DNA of 17,828 bases, taken from Rickettsia typhi (GTDB lineage: Bacteria > Pseudomonadota > Alphaproteobacteria > Rickettsiales > Deianiraeaceae). Within the stretch, counting starts at the first letter, position 1. Every line of letters starts with the position of its first letter. Where the stretch lies: contig CAMCTP010000014.1 in the NCBI GenBank assembly GCA_945878495.1, forward strand, positions 1-17,828, given 5' to 3'. A program made the translations under genes and the position numbers. Under the pieces are notes generated by a model that did no database searches, had not been told where the DNA came from, and saw only the letters and a program-made list of their open reading frames with translations. Shown here piece by piece: positions 7,519 to 15,202 of the stretch.

Positions 7519-8988
7519 TTATTTAGTATTTAACAAGGTTTCTATTAACTCTTTTTGCTTATCATCATTTTTTGCATTTGTAATTTTAAATGTTATATTT
7601 CCTGCGAAATATTGTCTGCTAATATTGTAAATATATCCGAAATTTAGCCCTTCGAGATGATATTCTGTACCCTGTAATTCTAGCTCTATTGCTTTTTTTA
7701 GATTTGTTATTGTGGCGTGTATTTTATGTATATATCCGCTTGGATTTCCTATGTCTATGGAAAATTCAATATTTTTTATTTTGCAGTCTTCTTCGCATGA
7801 GGCTTGGTATCTTGTTATTTGTATTTGTTTAAATTGATTTACAATATTTGCAATTTTTGTTGCACGATCTTGCCAGTAGAAGCCTGTTTCTTCTAGGTTA
7901 ACAAAGTTTATTATATTGTCAGCTTCTTGTATGTTTGTTAGGTATATTTTTGTTGGATTATCAGGCAGCATACGCTCTATTTCTTTCATTTTTTGCATTG
8001 CATTTTTCTTTTGTTCAATCGCTGAAATGTATCCGCTTAGCAATTTACCCGATATGCTAACTAGGAATATTGTTCCACACATGAAGATTGTTTTTGATAT
8101 TTTGTAGAATTTCTGAATTGATCTTTTTGTCTTAATTTTAGTATTTAGTATTTTTTGTTCTGGATAAGATATTGCATTTTTTGATATAAATGCGGAAATA
8201 TTTGAGTGATTATTTTGATTGAGATAATTGGTTATTATTATACAATTTGTTTTTTCAGATGGTTTGGAAAAAAGATATCCTGCTCTATCAGCAAGAATGT
8301 ATATATTTTTGAATGATGATTTTAGGTCGTATTCTTGATATTTTGAGTTTGTTTCTAAAAACGACTCCATGTTTAGAATTTCATCTTGAATTGTGCTTTG
8401 AAGCTCTGCTTGATCGCCTGCATTGAATGATTTGATGTATATTATATCATTTTCTGTTGCTATAACGCTTTTTGCATAATTGTTGTTAGTGACAATAAAT
8501 CCATTGACGCTATTTTTATCAATTTTGCAAATCTGACGTATGTAGTAATTTGCAAGCTCCGGAATATATCCTACTGAAATTATTTTGTTATTGTATTTTG
8601 CAGCTATTATATTTGCATTATTAAGATTTTTTTTTGCACTTTTTTCTTCAAGTTTAATTTTTATGACAGTTGCCGCGTTGTTTGATTTGTTGATAAATGT
8701 TGATGTTTTTGACGCAACGGAGTCAGAGGTAAAATGATCTGATTTTATGTATTTTTTTGCAATTTTAGAATCCTGTATTGACTTTGTTGTTAGTTTGACA
8801 TTTGGGTCATCAATGTTAAAATATATTGGAATTGATTGATTTTGTGATATGTATTTGTCAATTTCACTAGATTCAATTGATTCGATGTTGGATGAGATTT
8901 CTTTGATTATTGTTTTACTCTTCCAATGCTCCAAGGTTGTTAAGTCGCTTGCAGCTGTTATGATTATGAAATTTGACGATTGTGACAT
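7519..8988 (-). CDS. Bitopic protein with large cytoplasmic domain (GspL or PilM-PilN fusion-like)
   Basis: The 489-residue product has a long cytoplasmic part (1-295), one membrane helix (about 299-320) and a 170-residue periplasmic part that starts with a coiled-coil-like stretch (IEQKKNAMQKMKEIERML) and continues into an alpha/beta domain. In the cytoplasmic part, a segment with VNGFIVTNNNYAKSVIATEN, IIYIKSF and a Glu-rich EILNMESFLE helix then NIYILADRAG follows the order seen in actin-like PilM/GspL domains. This layout equals GspL of type II secretion and the PilM-PilN fusion of some type IVb pili. Recognition is by architecture, not by a decisive motif. It is the first gene of the operon, divergent from virB4. 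No pilin, ATPase or secretin gene is in the window. Confidence 0.72.
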   Translation of the reverse strand: MSQSSNFIIITAASDLTTLEHWKSKTIIKEISSNIESIESSEIDKYISQNQSIPIYFNIDDPNVKLTTKSIQDSKIAKKYIKSDHFTSDSVASKTSTFINKSNNAATVIKIKLEEKSAKKNLNNANIIAAKYNNKIISVGYIPELANYYIRQICKIDKNSVNGFIVTNNNYAKSVIATENDIIYIKSFNAGDQAELQSTIQDEILNMESFLETNSKYQEYDLKSSFKNIYILADRAGYLFSKPSEKTNCIIITNYLNQNNHSNISAFISKNAISYPEQKILNTKIKTKRSIQKFYKISKTIFMCGTIFLVSISGKLLSGYISAIEQKKNAMQKMKEIERMLPDNPTKIYLTNIQEADNIINFVNLEETGFYWQDRATKIANIVNQFKQIQITRYQASCEEDCKIKNIEFSIDIGNPSGYIHKIHATITNLKKAIELELQGTEYHLEGLNFGYIYNISRQYFAGNITFKITNAKNDDKQKELIETLLNTK

Positions 8989-9035
8989 TTGTCTTTGATT
9001 TTACTTATAACGTTTTAAGATATTTAATTTGAAAT

Positions 9036-9064
9036 TTAATTGCAAGATTTTTTTTGCAAATTAA
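9036..9064. repeat. Imperfect inverted repeat in the virB4 / pilus-operon intergenic region
   Basis: TTAATTGCAA (9036-9045) and TTGCAAATTAA (9054-9064) form an inverted repeat with one unpaired base and an 8-nt spacer. It lies between the divergent platform operon and virB4, a sensible place for an operator. It shares the TTGCAA core with the repeats at 1262-1284 and 16509-16528. Confidence 0.35.
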
Positions 9065-9104
9065 AACAAATGCTTTATTAAAAAGTTTAGAACCTATTTT
9101 AAAA

Positions 9105-11495
9105 ATGTTTTTCAGATTTTCTTTACCCGGAAAAGACTCTAATGTAATAGCAAACCGAGAAATACAGACCTCGGCATTCTTGCCATATCTATGTCATTAT
9201 AATAATTCGACAATTTTGACAAATGATCTTGACATGGTATCGGTTATCAAGGTTGAGGGTTTTTCTTTTGAAACTGCTGATGACGAGGACGTTGATGGCA
9301 AAAAAACATCACGAAACAATGTACTAAAGGGTATTTCTAGTACGAAATATGCGGTTTGGTCTCACACGGTAAGAAGAAAAAATTCATCATTTCCCGATGG
9401 TGATTTTGACAATAGATTTTGCGAGATTTTAAATAAGCAATGGCGTGCGAAACATAGCCCGGATCATACTTTTATCAATGAACATTATATTACTATTGTT
9501 AGAAAAGGAGGTGGAGCTGCGCAAAAAGTTAGCAGCTTGCTTGGGAAAATTTCTGGAGCTGACAAGGATGATAAGTTGCAAAAACAGCTAAAAGAAGCAT
9601 ATATGGATATGCAGGAGGTTAGGGATAGGTTAGTAAGCGGTTTATCGGTTTATCGCCCAGAGGTTCTGGAAGTGGTTGAAACAAAGGATGGAAATTTTTG
9701 CAAGATTTTAGAGTTTTTAAGCTATATTTTAAATATAGGAAACCAAAGTAAAATGCTTGTTCCAAGTATGAAAATTTCGCAGTATTTAGCGAATTCACGA
9801 TTATATTTTGGATCAAATTATATCGAAGCACACTCGGGTGGAGTAGTAAAATATGCTGCAATGATTTCGTTAAAAGAATATCGTTCTGCTACTTTTGCGG
9901 GAGTTATGGATGGGTTTTTGCAAATGCCATGTGAATTTGTGATAGCACAAAGTTTTCAATTCAGCGATAGAATGGCATCAATTTCAAAGATGCAATTACA
10001 ACAAAGAAGATTGGTTCAATCGGAGGACGTTGCGGTAAGTCAGGTTCACGAGATTAATCAAGCTTTGGATTCTGCTATGAGCGGTGAGTTTGGTTTTGGC
10101 GAGCATCATATATCAGTTATGGTTATAGCTGACAGTCAAAAAGAACTGGATTCTTATTCATCTGAAGCGGTGGTTGGTTTTGCAAATTTTGGAGCTACTG
10201 CCGTTCGTGAGCGTACAAATATGCAGGCTACATTTTGGGCACAATTTGCCGCTAATTTCGGCTATATTGTTAGAAAATCAACCATTAATACCTTGAATTT
10301 ATCGGCATTTATGTCCCTGCATAATTATCCAGCAGGTAAAACTAGGGATAATTTTTGGGGACCTGCGTTAAGTGTTTTTAATACAACATCCGGAACGTCG
10401 TATTTTTTCAGTTTTCACGTGAGAGACGTTGGTCATACTATGATCATTGGTCCAACTGGTGCCGGTAAAACTGTATTGCTGAACTTTTTAGCAGCACAAG
10501 CACAAAAGTTTAAACCACGTACATTTTTCTTCGACAAGGATCGTGGTGCTGAGATTTTTATTAGAGCAATTAGGGGTAATTATCTAGTGATTGATCCTGC
10601 CAGAACATCAGGATTTAATCCGTTTCAACTTGAAGATATTCCGTCGAATAGAAGTTTTCTGGTTGATTGGCTTGTTGCACTGGCTGCTCCGGATGGCATT
10701 GCCTTGAGTCCTGAAGACATGTCTCTTTTAACAACAGCGGTTGATGGAGCCTATAAGTTGCCAAAAGAAAAACGAAAATTGGCAAATGTAGCAGCATTTT
10801 TAGGTGTTGAAAAGCCCGGAAGTTTGGCGAGCAAGGTAAAAATGTGGCATTCAGGTGGCAGTAGATCGAAAATTTTTGATAATGACGCAGATCTAATAGA
10901 TTTTAACTCTGCTAGAAGCTTTGGATTTGAGATGGCAGAATTATTAAAAGACAAGATTAGTATGGCTCCAGCTTTGTTGTATTTATTTCATAGAATAAAT
11001 ATGTCTCTTGATGGAACCAGAACAATGGTTGTATTGGATGAGGCATGGGCTTTGATTGATAATCCGATATTTGCCCCAAGAATCAAGGACTGGCTAAAGG
11101 TTATGAGAAAGTTAAACGCTTTTGTTGTATTTGCAACTCAGTCGGTTGAGGATGCTGCAAAAAGCCAGATATCTGATACCCTTGTTCAGCAAACCGCAAC
11201 GCAAATTTATTTGCCGAATTTAAAAGCAACTCCAGTTTATAAAAGTGTTTTTATGTTGAGCGATAGAGAGTATTTGTTGGTTAAAACAACTGATCCTGGA
11301 AGTAGGTTTTTCTTAATTAAGCAAGATGGCGGTGGCGTGATAGCAAGAATAGATTTACGTGGAATGACGGATGTAGTAAATATTTTATCAGCAAGAGCCG
11401 ATACGGTAAGATTGCTAGATACCATTATAGCTGATGTTGGACCAGATCCTGATAAATGGATGGAGATTTTCTGGAAAAAAGTGAGAGAGATTTAG
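9105..11495 (+). CDS. virB4: Type IV secretion system ATPase VirB4 (CagE/TrbE family)
   Basis: VirB4 is the large cytoplasmic/inner-membrane ATPase that powers pilus assembly and substrate transfer in type IV secretion. The 796-residue product begins close to the family's FLPY-CHY motif (residues 25-32) and has the CagE/TrbE/VirB N-terminal domain (about 20-260). It then has Walker A GPTGAGKT (449-456), FFFDKDRGAEIFIRA, Walker B MVVLDEAW (D645/E646), and the following FATQSVEDAAKSQISDTLVQQ motif typical of the family. All catalytic elements are intact. A TTG at 9054 would add 17 residues; I prefer the ATG at 9105 because all other confident genes here start with ATG and because of the distance to the FLPY motif. 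It stands alone, with no virB3 or virB6 beside it, as expected for scattered or duplicated virB genes in Rickettsiales. Confidence 0.95.
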   Translation: MFFRFSLPGKDSNVIANREIQTSAFLPYLCHYNNSTILTNDLDMVSVIKVEGFSFETADDEDVDGKKTSRNNVLKGISSTKYAVWSHTVRRKNSSFPDGDFDNRFCEILNKQWRAKHSPDHTFINEHYITIVRKGGGAAQKVSSLLGKISGADKDDKLQKQLKEAYMDMQEVRDRLVSGLSVYRPEVLEVVETKDGNFCKILEFLSYILNIGNQSKMLVPSMKISQYLANSRLYFGSNYIEAHSGGVVKYAAMISLKEYRSATFAGVMDGFLQMPCEFVIAQSFQFSDRMASISKMQLQQRRLVQSEDVAVSQVHEINQALDSAMSGEFGFGEHHISVMVIADSQKELDSYSSEAVVGFANFGATAVRERTNMQATFWAQFAANFGYIVRKSTINTLNLSAFMSLHNYPAGKTRDNFWGPALSVFNTTSGTSYFFSFHVRDVGHTMIIGPTGAGKTVLLNFLAAQAQKFKPRTFFFDKDRGAEIFIRAIRGNYLVIDPARTSGFNPFQLEDIPSNRSFLVDWLVALAAPDGIALSPEDMSLLTTAVDGAYKLPKEKRKLANVAAFLGVEKPGSLASKVKMWHSGGSRSKIFDNDADLIDFNSARSFGFEMAELLKDKISMAPALLYLFHRINMSLDGTRTMVVLDEAWALIDNPIFAPRIKDWLKVMRKLNAFVVFATQSVEDAAKSQISDTLVQQTATQIYLPNLKATPVYKSVFMLSDREYLLVKTTDPGSRFFLIKQDGGGVIARIDLRGMTDVVNILSARADTVRLLDTIIADVGPDPDKWMEIFWKKVREI

Positions 11496-11577
11496 TTATT
11501 ATGTGCAAATCTTTTGGTAAGATAAAAGAAATTAGAAATCATTATCTTTAATTAGCAATTAGTTTTGAATAGAGAAT

Positions 11578-12330
11578 TTAATTATGAGACAGATATCTTT
11601 CGTCAGCATTACTTGAAGTTTCAGATGATTGAATCTCGGATATTTTGAAGTCTATTATATTTTTCAAGGCTTCAAAACTAATTGTACCATTTATTCTTAT
11701 GTCTCCAACAATTATCATTGGAGTTCCTTTAATTCCAAGATTTTTTACATTGAATTCCATTTCATGAATTAGATCCATTTCAAGCTCTGGTTGAGCCATA
11801 CATTCTTTAGCGTATTCTGTATTTACACCAGCAGATTTTAATAGTGATAGTATTTTTGCAGATGTTTTTTCTTCAGAGTCAATAATCCATGTTGATTGTG
11901 TTTTATAAAGAAGATTGATGTATTTTAGCAAGTTTTCTCTTGAATCTCTGGAGCATTTTATTGCTTTTGTAGCAGCAAGACTTAGTTTGTCCGTAGCTAC
12001 TGATCTATGAGTAAAACGCACAGTGTCTCCGTATTGAGCTATTATTTTATCGTAGTTATCTTGAAAAAATTCAGCACAATGGTAACATGTAAATGAACCG
12101 TATTCTATGATTTCAAGGGCAGGTTTGTTAGTTTTGGAATAATATATATCTTTTGTTTCGTTGACTTGTATGATTTTTAGATAGTCCCTGTCAGTTATTC
12201 TTGAGACATTTTTATTTGCAAAAATATCATGTTTTTGAGATTGTTTTGCGGCGTAGGATTTGATTTGAATTGCAAGTATTATAATTGCAATTATTGAAGC
12301 TGAAATAATTTTAACTTTCTTTTTTATCAT
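11578..12330 (-). CDS. DsbA-like thiol oxidoreductase
   Basis: The 250-residue product has an N-terminal hydrophobic signal or anchor (about 7-27), a thioredoxin-fold domain with helical insertion, and the active site CYHC (C82-C85, in FTCYHCAEF). The cis-proline is P204 in GTPMIIV. It should introduce or shuffle disulfides in periplasmic proteins. A second cysteine pair, C126 and C177, lies in the helical part; alpha-proteobacterial DsbA proteins such as Wolbachia alpha-DsbA1 carry a comparable second, structural disulfide. The start overlaps the upstream outer-membrane protein gene by 4 bp (ATGA). The nine-Cys VirB2-like protein encoded at 16024-16473 would be a plausible client, but that is inference. 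DsbB is not in the window. Confidence 0.9.
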   Translation of the reverse strand: MIKKKVKIISASIIAIIILAIQIKSYAAKQSQKHDIFANKNVSRITDRDYLKIIQVNETKDIYYSKTNKPALEIIEYGSFTCYHCAEFFQDNYDKIIAQYGDTVRFTHRSVATDKLSLAATKAIKCSRDSRENLLKYINLLYKTQSTWIIDSEEKTSAKILSLLKSAGVNTEYAKECMAQPELEMDLIHEMEFNVKNLGIKGTPMIIVGDIRINGTISFEALKNIIDFKISEIQSSETSSNADERYLSHN

Positions 12331-12929
12331 ATTAAATATATAGAAAAACCACCGTAATAAGCACTAAATTTATTGTTTTCCAAGGTAGGTATTTGTTTAT
12401 TTAGCTGGTAATATCCAACTCTCGCAGAAAAGGTTTTTAAAATACTGAATTCTATTCCACCTCCTATTTTGGTTGCGTTTTTAATATCGATATTTTCTGA
12501 AAAAGAGGTAGAAGTTTTATAATACGATCCGCTTAGATTAGCGAGCCCAATTGACCCATAAAGCTCTGCTGTAAAAGCTTGCAGATCTATAATTGGCATA
12601 TATAGTTTTGCGTCAATATATGTTTGATTCATTTTTGTGTCAAAGATTTGACCGTTGTTTTTAAAAGAATTTCCATTGAAATTTGTGTATCCTGTTTCTG
12701 CGCCTATAAACCTAAATAATCTTAGACCGGCATAAATATTTAAATTTTCTCCCTTAAATAAATTTTGCTCTGGTGCTTGTAAATTTGTTGCGGTTAAATT
12801 GCTAAGCATAGGTTTCATGTAGTCGATACCTATGTTAAGATTTATTGGTGACACGAAGGGATTTATCAATCCAGCATTGGATTTTATTGATATAGATATA
12901 AATATTAGTACTAATAAAATAACTTTCAT
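12327..12929 (-). CDS. Small outer-membrane beta-barrel protein
   Basis: The 200-residue product has a cleavable Sec signal (1-19, ending SNA). The mature part is made of alternating amphipathic strands, for example NLNIGIDYM, NLNIYAGLRLFRFIGAETGYT, TYIDAKLYMP, AFTAELYGSIGLAN, TKIGGGIEFSIL, FSARVGYYQL and FSAYYGGFSIYLI. This fits an eight-stranded barrel of the OmpA-like or opacity-type fold. The last residue is Ile rather than Phe. No specific family is recognised. It is the first gene of a two-gene unit with the overlapping DsbA-like gene. It is transcribed divergently from the ribosomal-protein cluster across a 147-bp gap. Confidence 0.8.
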   Translation of the reverse strand: MKVILLVLIFISISIKSNAGLINPFVSPINLNIGIDYMKPMLSNLTATNLQAPEQNLFKGENLNIYAGLRLFRFIGAETGYTNFNGNSFKNNGQIFDTKMNQTYIDAKLYMPIIDLQAFTAELYGSIGLANLSGSYYKTSTSFSENIDIKNATKIGGGIEFSILKTFSARVGYYQLNKQIPTLENNKFSAYYGGFSIYLI

Positions 12930-12971
12930 TTTAAGTAAAATGCATATCTTGATTAATTAATATACAATAAA

Positions 12972-13023
12972 AGTCAATACTATTTAAAAGAAAAATATGA
13001 AAAAAATATAAAAACACTTGACT
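12972..13023. promoter_or_regulatory. Divergent TTGACT boxes between the barrel gene and rpsL
   Basis: A TTGACT hexamer occurs on the minus strand at 12972-12977 and on the plus strand at 13018-13023, pointing towards the outer-membrane protein gene and rpsL respectively. TTGACT is a good -35 box and is common at alphaproteobacterial promoters. No convincing -10 hexamer lies 16-18 bp downstream of either, so the promoters are only suggested. The rest of the 147-bp gap is very A/T-rich with no hairpin. Confidence 0.3.
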
Positions 13024-13076
13024 ATAAAAAAAATAATATTAGCTGAATACTTAATTGAATAATTTAATTTTCTGAA

Positions 13077-13451
13077 ATGGCAACACTAAATCAGGTAATG
13101 AGAAAAGGAAGAAACCCTAGAATCAAAAAGAGCAAGTCTCCCGCTCTGCAGGGAAATCCACAAAAAAGAGGCGTGTGTACTAAGGTTTATACTACTACGC
13201 CAAAAAAACCGAACTCTGCTCTTCGTAAAGTAGCAAAAGTAAGGTTGACTAATGGATATGAAGTTATATGTTACATCGGAGGCGAAGGTCACAATCTTCA
13301 GGAACACTCTGTTGTTTTGATAAAAGGCGGAAGAGTAAAAGACTTGATCGGTGTTAGATATCATATAGTTAGAGGAGCTCTTGATACTCAAGGCGTAAAA
13401 GACAGAAAGCAAGCCAGATCAAAATATGGCTCCAAGAGACCAAAAAAATAA
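13077..13451 (+). CDS. rpsL: Small ribosomal subunit protein uS12
   Basis: S12 lines the decoding centre of the 30S subunit. The 124-residue product aligns over its whole length with bacterial S12: PALQGNPQKRGVCTKVYTTT, PKKPNSALRK (K43, K44), IGGEGHNLQEHSVV, KGGRVKDL and RKQARSKYGSKRPKK. One deviation stands out. Residue 91, Pro in the near-invariant KDLPGVRY loop, is Ile (ATC at 13347-13349). K43 and K88 are unchanged, so classical streptomycin-resistance substitutions at those sites are absent. It is the first gene of a seven-gene ribosomal cluster and is followed by rpsG after 12 nt. The start context lacks a Shine-Dalgarno sequence. Confidence 0.99.
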   Translation: MATLNQVMRKGRNPRIKKSKSPALQGNPQKRGVCTKVYTTTPKKPNSALRKVAKVRLTNGYEVICYIGGEGHNLQEHSVVLIKGGRVKDLIGVRYHIVRGALDTQGVKDRKQARSKYGSKRPKK

Positions 13452-13463
13452 TTTTAATTCACT

Positions 13464-13988
13464 ATGACGATTGATATTACAGCTATAAAATTTGACATTG
13501 AACCAGACTTTAGGTACAATAGCTTTGTTTTCGCAAAATTAATAAATAAAATTATGAAAAGCGGAAAAAAGTCAATTGCTGAAAAAATAGTGTACGGTGC
13601 TTTTGAAAAAGTATTTCAAGATATATCCAGTGGTTCTGTTGATGTAAAAATATCAGGATCTGCTTATAAACCTGAATCAGTTATCAACTTGCTTGATTCT
13701 GTTCTGCAAAAATCAATGATAGGTATTGAGGTTGTAACTAAAAGAGTTGGTGGATCTAATTACAAAATACCAAAACCTATATCTCCAAAAAGATCCTTAT
13801 CTATAGCATTTTCTTGGATAGCTCAGTCTCTAGAATCAAGATCTGAAAAAACTGCGATTGAAAAACTGTCAGCTGAGGTTTTGGATATACTAAATGATAG
13901 AGGTTTCACAATAAAAAAGAAGACAGAGATAGAGAAAAATGCAGAGGCTAATAGAGCTTTTGCTCACCTTTTAACTCGTAAAAGTTAA
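13464..13988 (+). CDS. rpsG: Small ribosomal subunit protein uS7 (divergent)
   Basis: S7 nucleates assembly of the 30S head and contacts E-site tRNA. The 174-residue product has the S7 core: NSFVFAKLINKIMKSGKKS (19-37), AEKIVYGAFE, IEVVTKRVGGSNYKIP (88-103), KKKTEIEKNAEANRAFAH (151-168). Compared with the usual 156 residues it lacks the basic RRR N-terminal arm and carries an insertion around 55-75. It also reads FSWIAQSLESRSEKT where most S7 proteins have an RWI-A-R-R stretch. It is therefore an unusually diverged S7, but all diagnostic blocks are present in order. rpsL-rpsG is the standard start of the str operon; fusA and tuf, which normally follow, are replaced here by rpmI. Confidence 0.95.
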   Translation: MTIDITAIKFDIEPDFRYNSFVFAKLINKIMKSGKKSIAEKIVYGAFEKVFQDISSGSVDVKISGSAYKPESVINLLDSVLQKSMIGIEVVTKRVGGSNYKIPKPISPKRSLSIAFSWIAQSLESRSEKTAIEKLSAEVLDILNDRGFTIKKKTEIEKNAEANRAFAHLLTRKS

Positions 13989-14003
13989 TCATTTTATATA
14001 GTT

Positions 14004-14378
14004 ATGTCTAGACCATCAAAAAGAGCAACAAGAAAAGCAAGAAAACAATCTGGATGTTCGTTAATAAGAACAAAGAACAAAGTTTCTAAGACTATATCCA
14101 AAAGAATATCAGTAAATTCCAATGGAGTAATGACTTGTAATTCCGCTTACAGAAGACACAATTTGTCTAATAGATCTAGTTCTCAGCTTTTGTCATCAAA
14201 GGGATCTTTTGTTATGACTGATTTGTCGTATGCAAATAGACTAAAAAAACAAATAGGACTCAAAAGATCTGTGTTGAAAGTTTTAGTTCCATATGAATCA
14301 AAGCCAGAATCGAGAGTATTTTGCGTATCAAAAAAAGTTTCCAAAGTAATTAAATTGTTAAAAGTATGTCAAGAGTAA
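14004..14378 (+). CDS. rpmI: Large ribosomal subunit protein bL35, extended at both ends
   Basis: L35 is a 50S protein of about 65 residues. Here the L35 core lies at about residues 23-84: TKNKVSKTISKRISVNSNG, then YRRHNLSNRSS (49-59) and DLSYANRLKKQI (73-84). This matches the family order KRF--T-NG, RHNL--KS, D---IK--L. About 20 extra basic residues precede the core and about 40 follow it, ending in a Lys-rich helix-like stretch. The order rpmI then rplT supports the assignment. The gene overlaps rplT by 13 bp. If it is not L35, the best alternative is an unrelated basic protein occupying its place. The RHNLSNRSS block makes that unlikely. Confidence 0.85.
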   Translation: MSRPSKRATRKARKQSGCSLIRTKNKVSKTISKRISVNSNGVMTCNSAYRRHNLSNRSSSQLLSSKGSFVMTDLSYANRLKKQIGLKRSVLKVLVPYESKPESRVFCVSKKVSKVIKLLKVCQE

Positions 14379-14719
14379 ATATTGCTGTAGCTTCTAGAGC
14401 TAAAAGAAAAAGAATAATAGGAATGGCAAAAGGTTTTCGCGGTAGAAGAAAAAATTGCAATAAACTCGCAAAACGTGCGGTTGAAAAAGCAATGCAGCAC
14501 GCTTATGTTGGTAGAAAAAATAAAAAAAGAACATACAGAGCTATGTTCATATCTAGAATATCTGCTTTATCTGAGTATTTAGGTTTGAGATATTCAGTTT
14601 TTATATTTAAAGCCAAAAATAGTGGCATAAAACTTAATCAAAAATCAATATCTTTACTTGCATCTTCTACAAATACGTCTGATGCTTTTCTTAGGTATGT
14701 ATCGAAAAAAATTAATTAA
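14366..14719 (+). CDS. rplT: Large ribosomal subunit protein bL20
   Basis: L20 binds 23S rRNA early in 50S assembly. The 117-residue product has normal length and the expected pattern: SRVNIAVASRAKRKRIIGMAKGFRGRRKN at the start, then AVEKAMQHAYVGRKNKKRTYRAMFISRISA and the conserved LRYSVFI segment. The ATG is inside rpmI, 13 bp before its stop, so translation of the two is probably coupled. In many bacteria L20 represses the infC-rpmI-rplT operon through mRNA binding. infC is not next to these genes here, and no such leader structure was recognised. Confidence 0.98.
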   Translation: MSRVNIAVASRAKRKRIIGMAKGFRGRRKNCNKLAKRAVEKAMQHAYVGRKNKKRTYRAMFISRISALSEYLGLRYSVFIFKAKNSGIKLNQKSISLLASSTNTSDAFLRYVSKKIN

Positions 14720-14731
14720 TTTATCTATATT

Positions 14732-15190
14732 ATGGCTATTTCAATAATAAAAAAAGCCCAACTTTCTGGATCAAACGATGGTGTTTCTAAATTTTATGAA
14801 ATGATATTAATGTTTAGATCTAATGCTATTACTCATGATATGCATTCCGATTTATCATCCATAATGTCAATGATAACCGTTAGATTTGGAGGGAAGGTTC
14901 TGAATTCTGAATATTGGGGCTTGAGACCTCTTGCTTATGAGATATCTGGAAATAAAAAGTCTCATTACTATTACTTTACCATATCAATTAATCCTGATTT
15001 ACTTGCCAACCTAAAATCTTTAATCTTAAATAATCAAAATCTTATTAGACATCTTTTTTTGTCAGTTGACAGCGATGTATCCGTTTCTGATCTAAAGTCA
15101 AAAAGCGTAATGCTGAAGAATTTACAGCGTGACATGGAGAAAGAAATGGGAGAAATAGTGTTCAACGAATCAAATATATTTAAAATATAA
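14732..15190 (+). CDS. rpsF: Small ribosomal subunit protein bS6
   Basis: S6 pairs with S18 on the 30S platform. The 152-residue product contains the S6 ferredoxin-like fold. It shows YEMILMFR (22-29), VRFGGKVLNSEYWGLRPLAYEI (50-71) and NNQNLIRHLFL (100-110). About 20 residues precede the normal start of the family, and a short charged tail follows. A later in-frame ATG at Met24 lies within the first beta strand and would delete the conserved YE, so the upstream ATG is kept. It lies 12 nt after the rplT stop and 12 nt before rpsR. S6-S18-L9 order is classical. Confidence 0.96.
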   Translation: MAISIIKKAQLSGSNDGVSKFYEMILMFRSNAITHDMHSDLSSIMSMITVRFGGKVLNSEYWGLRPLAYEISGNKKSHYYYFTISINPDLLANLKSLILNNQNLIRHLFLSVDSDVSVSDLKSKSVMLKNLQRDMEKEMGEIVFNESNIFKI

Positions 15191-15202
15191 TTTTATCATA
15201 CA
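15191..15202 (+). promoter_or_regulatory. Non-Shine-Dalgarno U-rich start element (representative of six)
   Basis: The 12 nt between the rpsF stop and the rpsR ATG read TTTTATCATACA. The same layout, a T-rich tetramer at -12 and then 8 nt before ATG with no purine-rich Shine-Dalgarno sequence, occurs at 13452-13463 (rpsG), 13992-14003 (rpmI), 14720-14731 (rpsF, TTTA), 15494-15505 (rplI) and 2307-2318 (second lipoprotein). In five of these six cases the element starts directly after the previous stop codon. It may be a ribosome or S1-protein landing site; that role is inference. Confidence 0.45.

Noticed and set aside
11519..11548. Possible terminator between virB4 and the DsbA-like gene (AAGATAA / TTATCTT)
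   Set aside because: A 7-bp A/T-rich stem with a 16-nt loop and no T-run; too weak in such AT-rich DNA.
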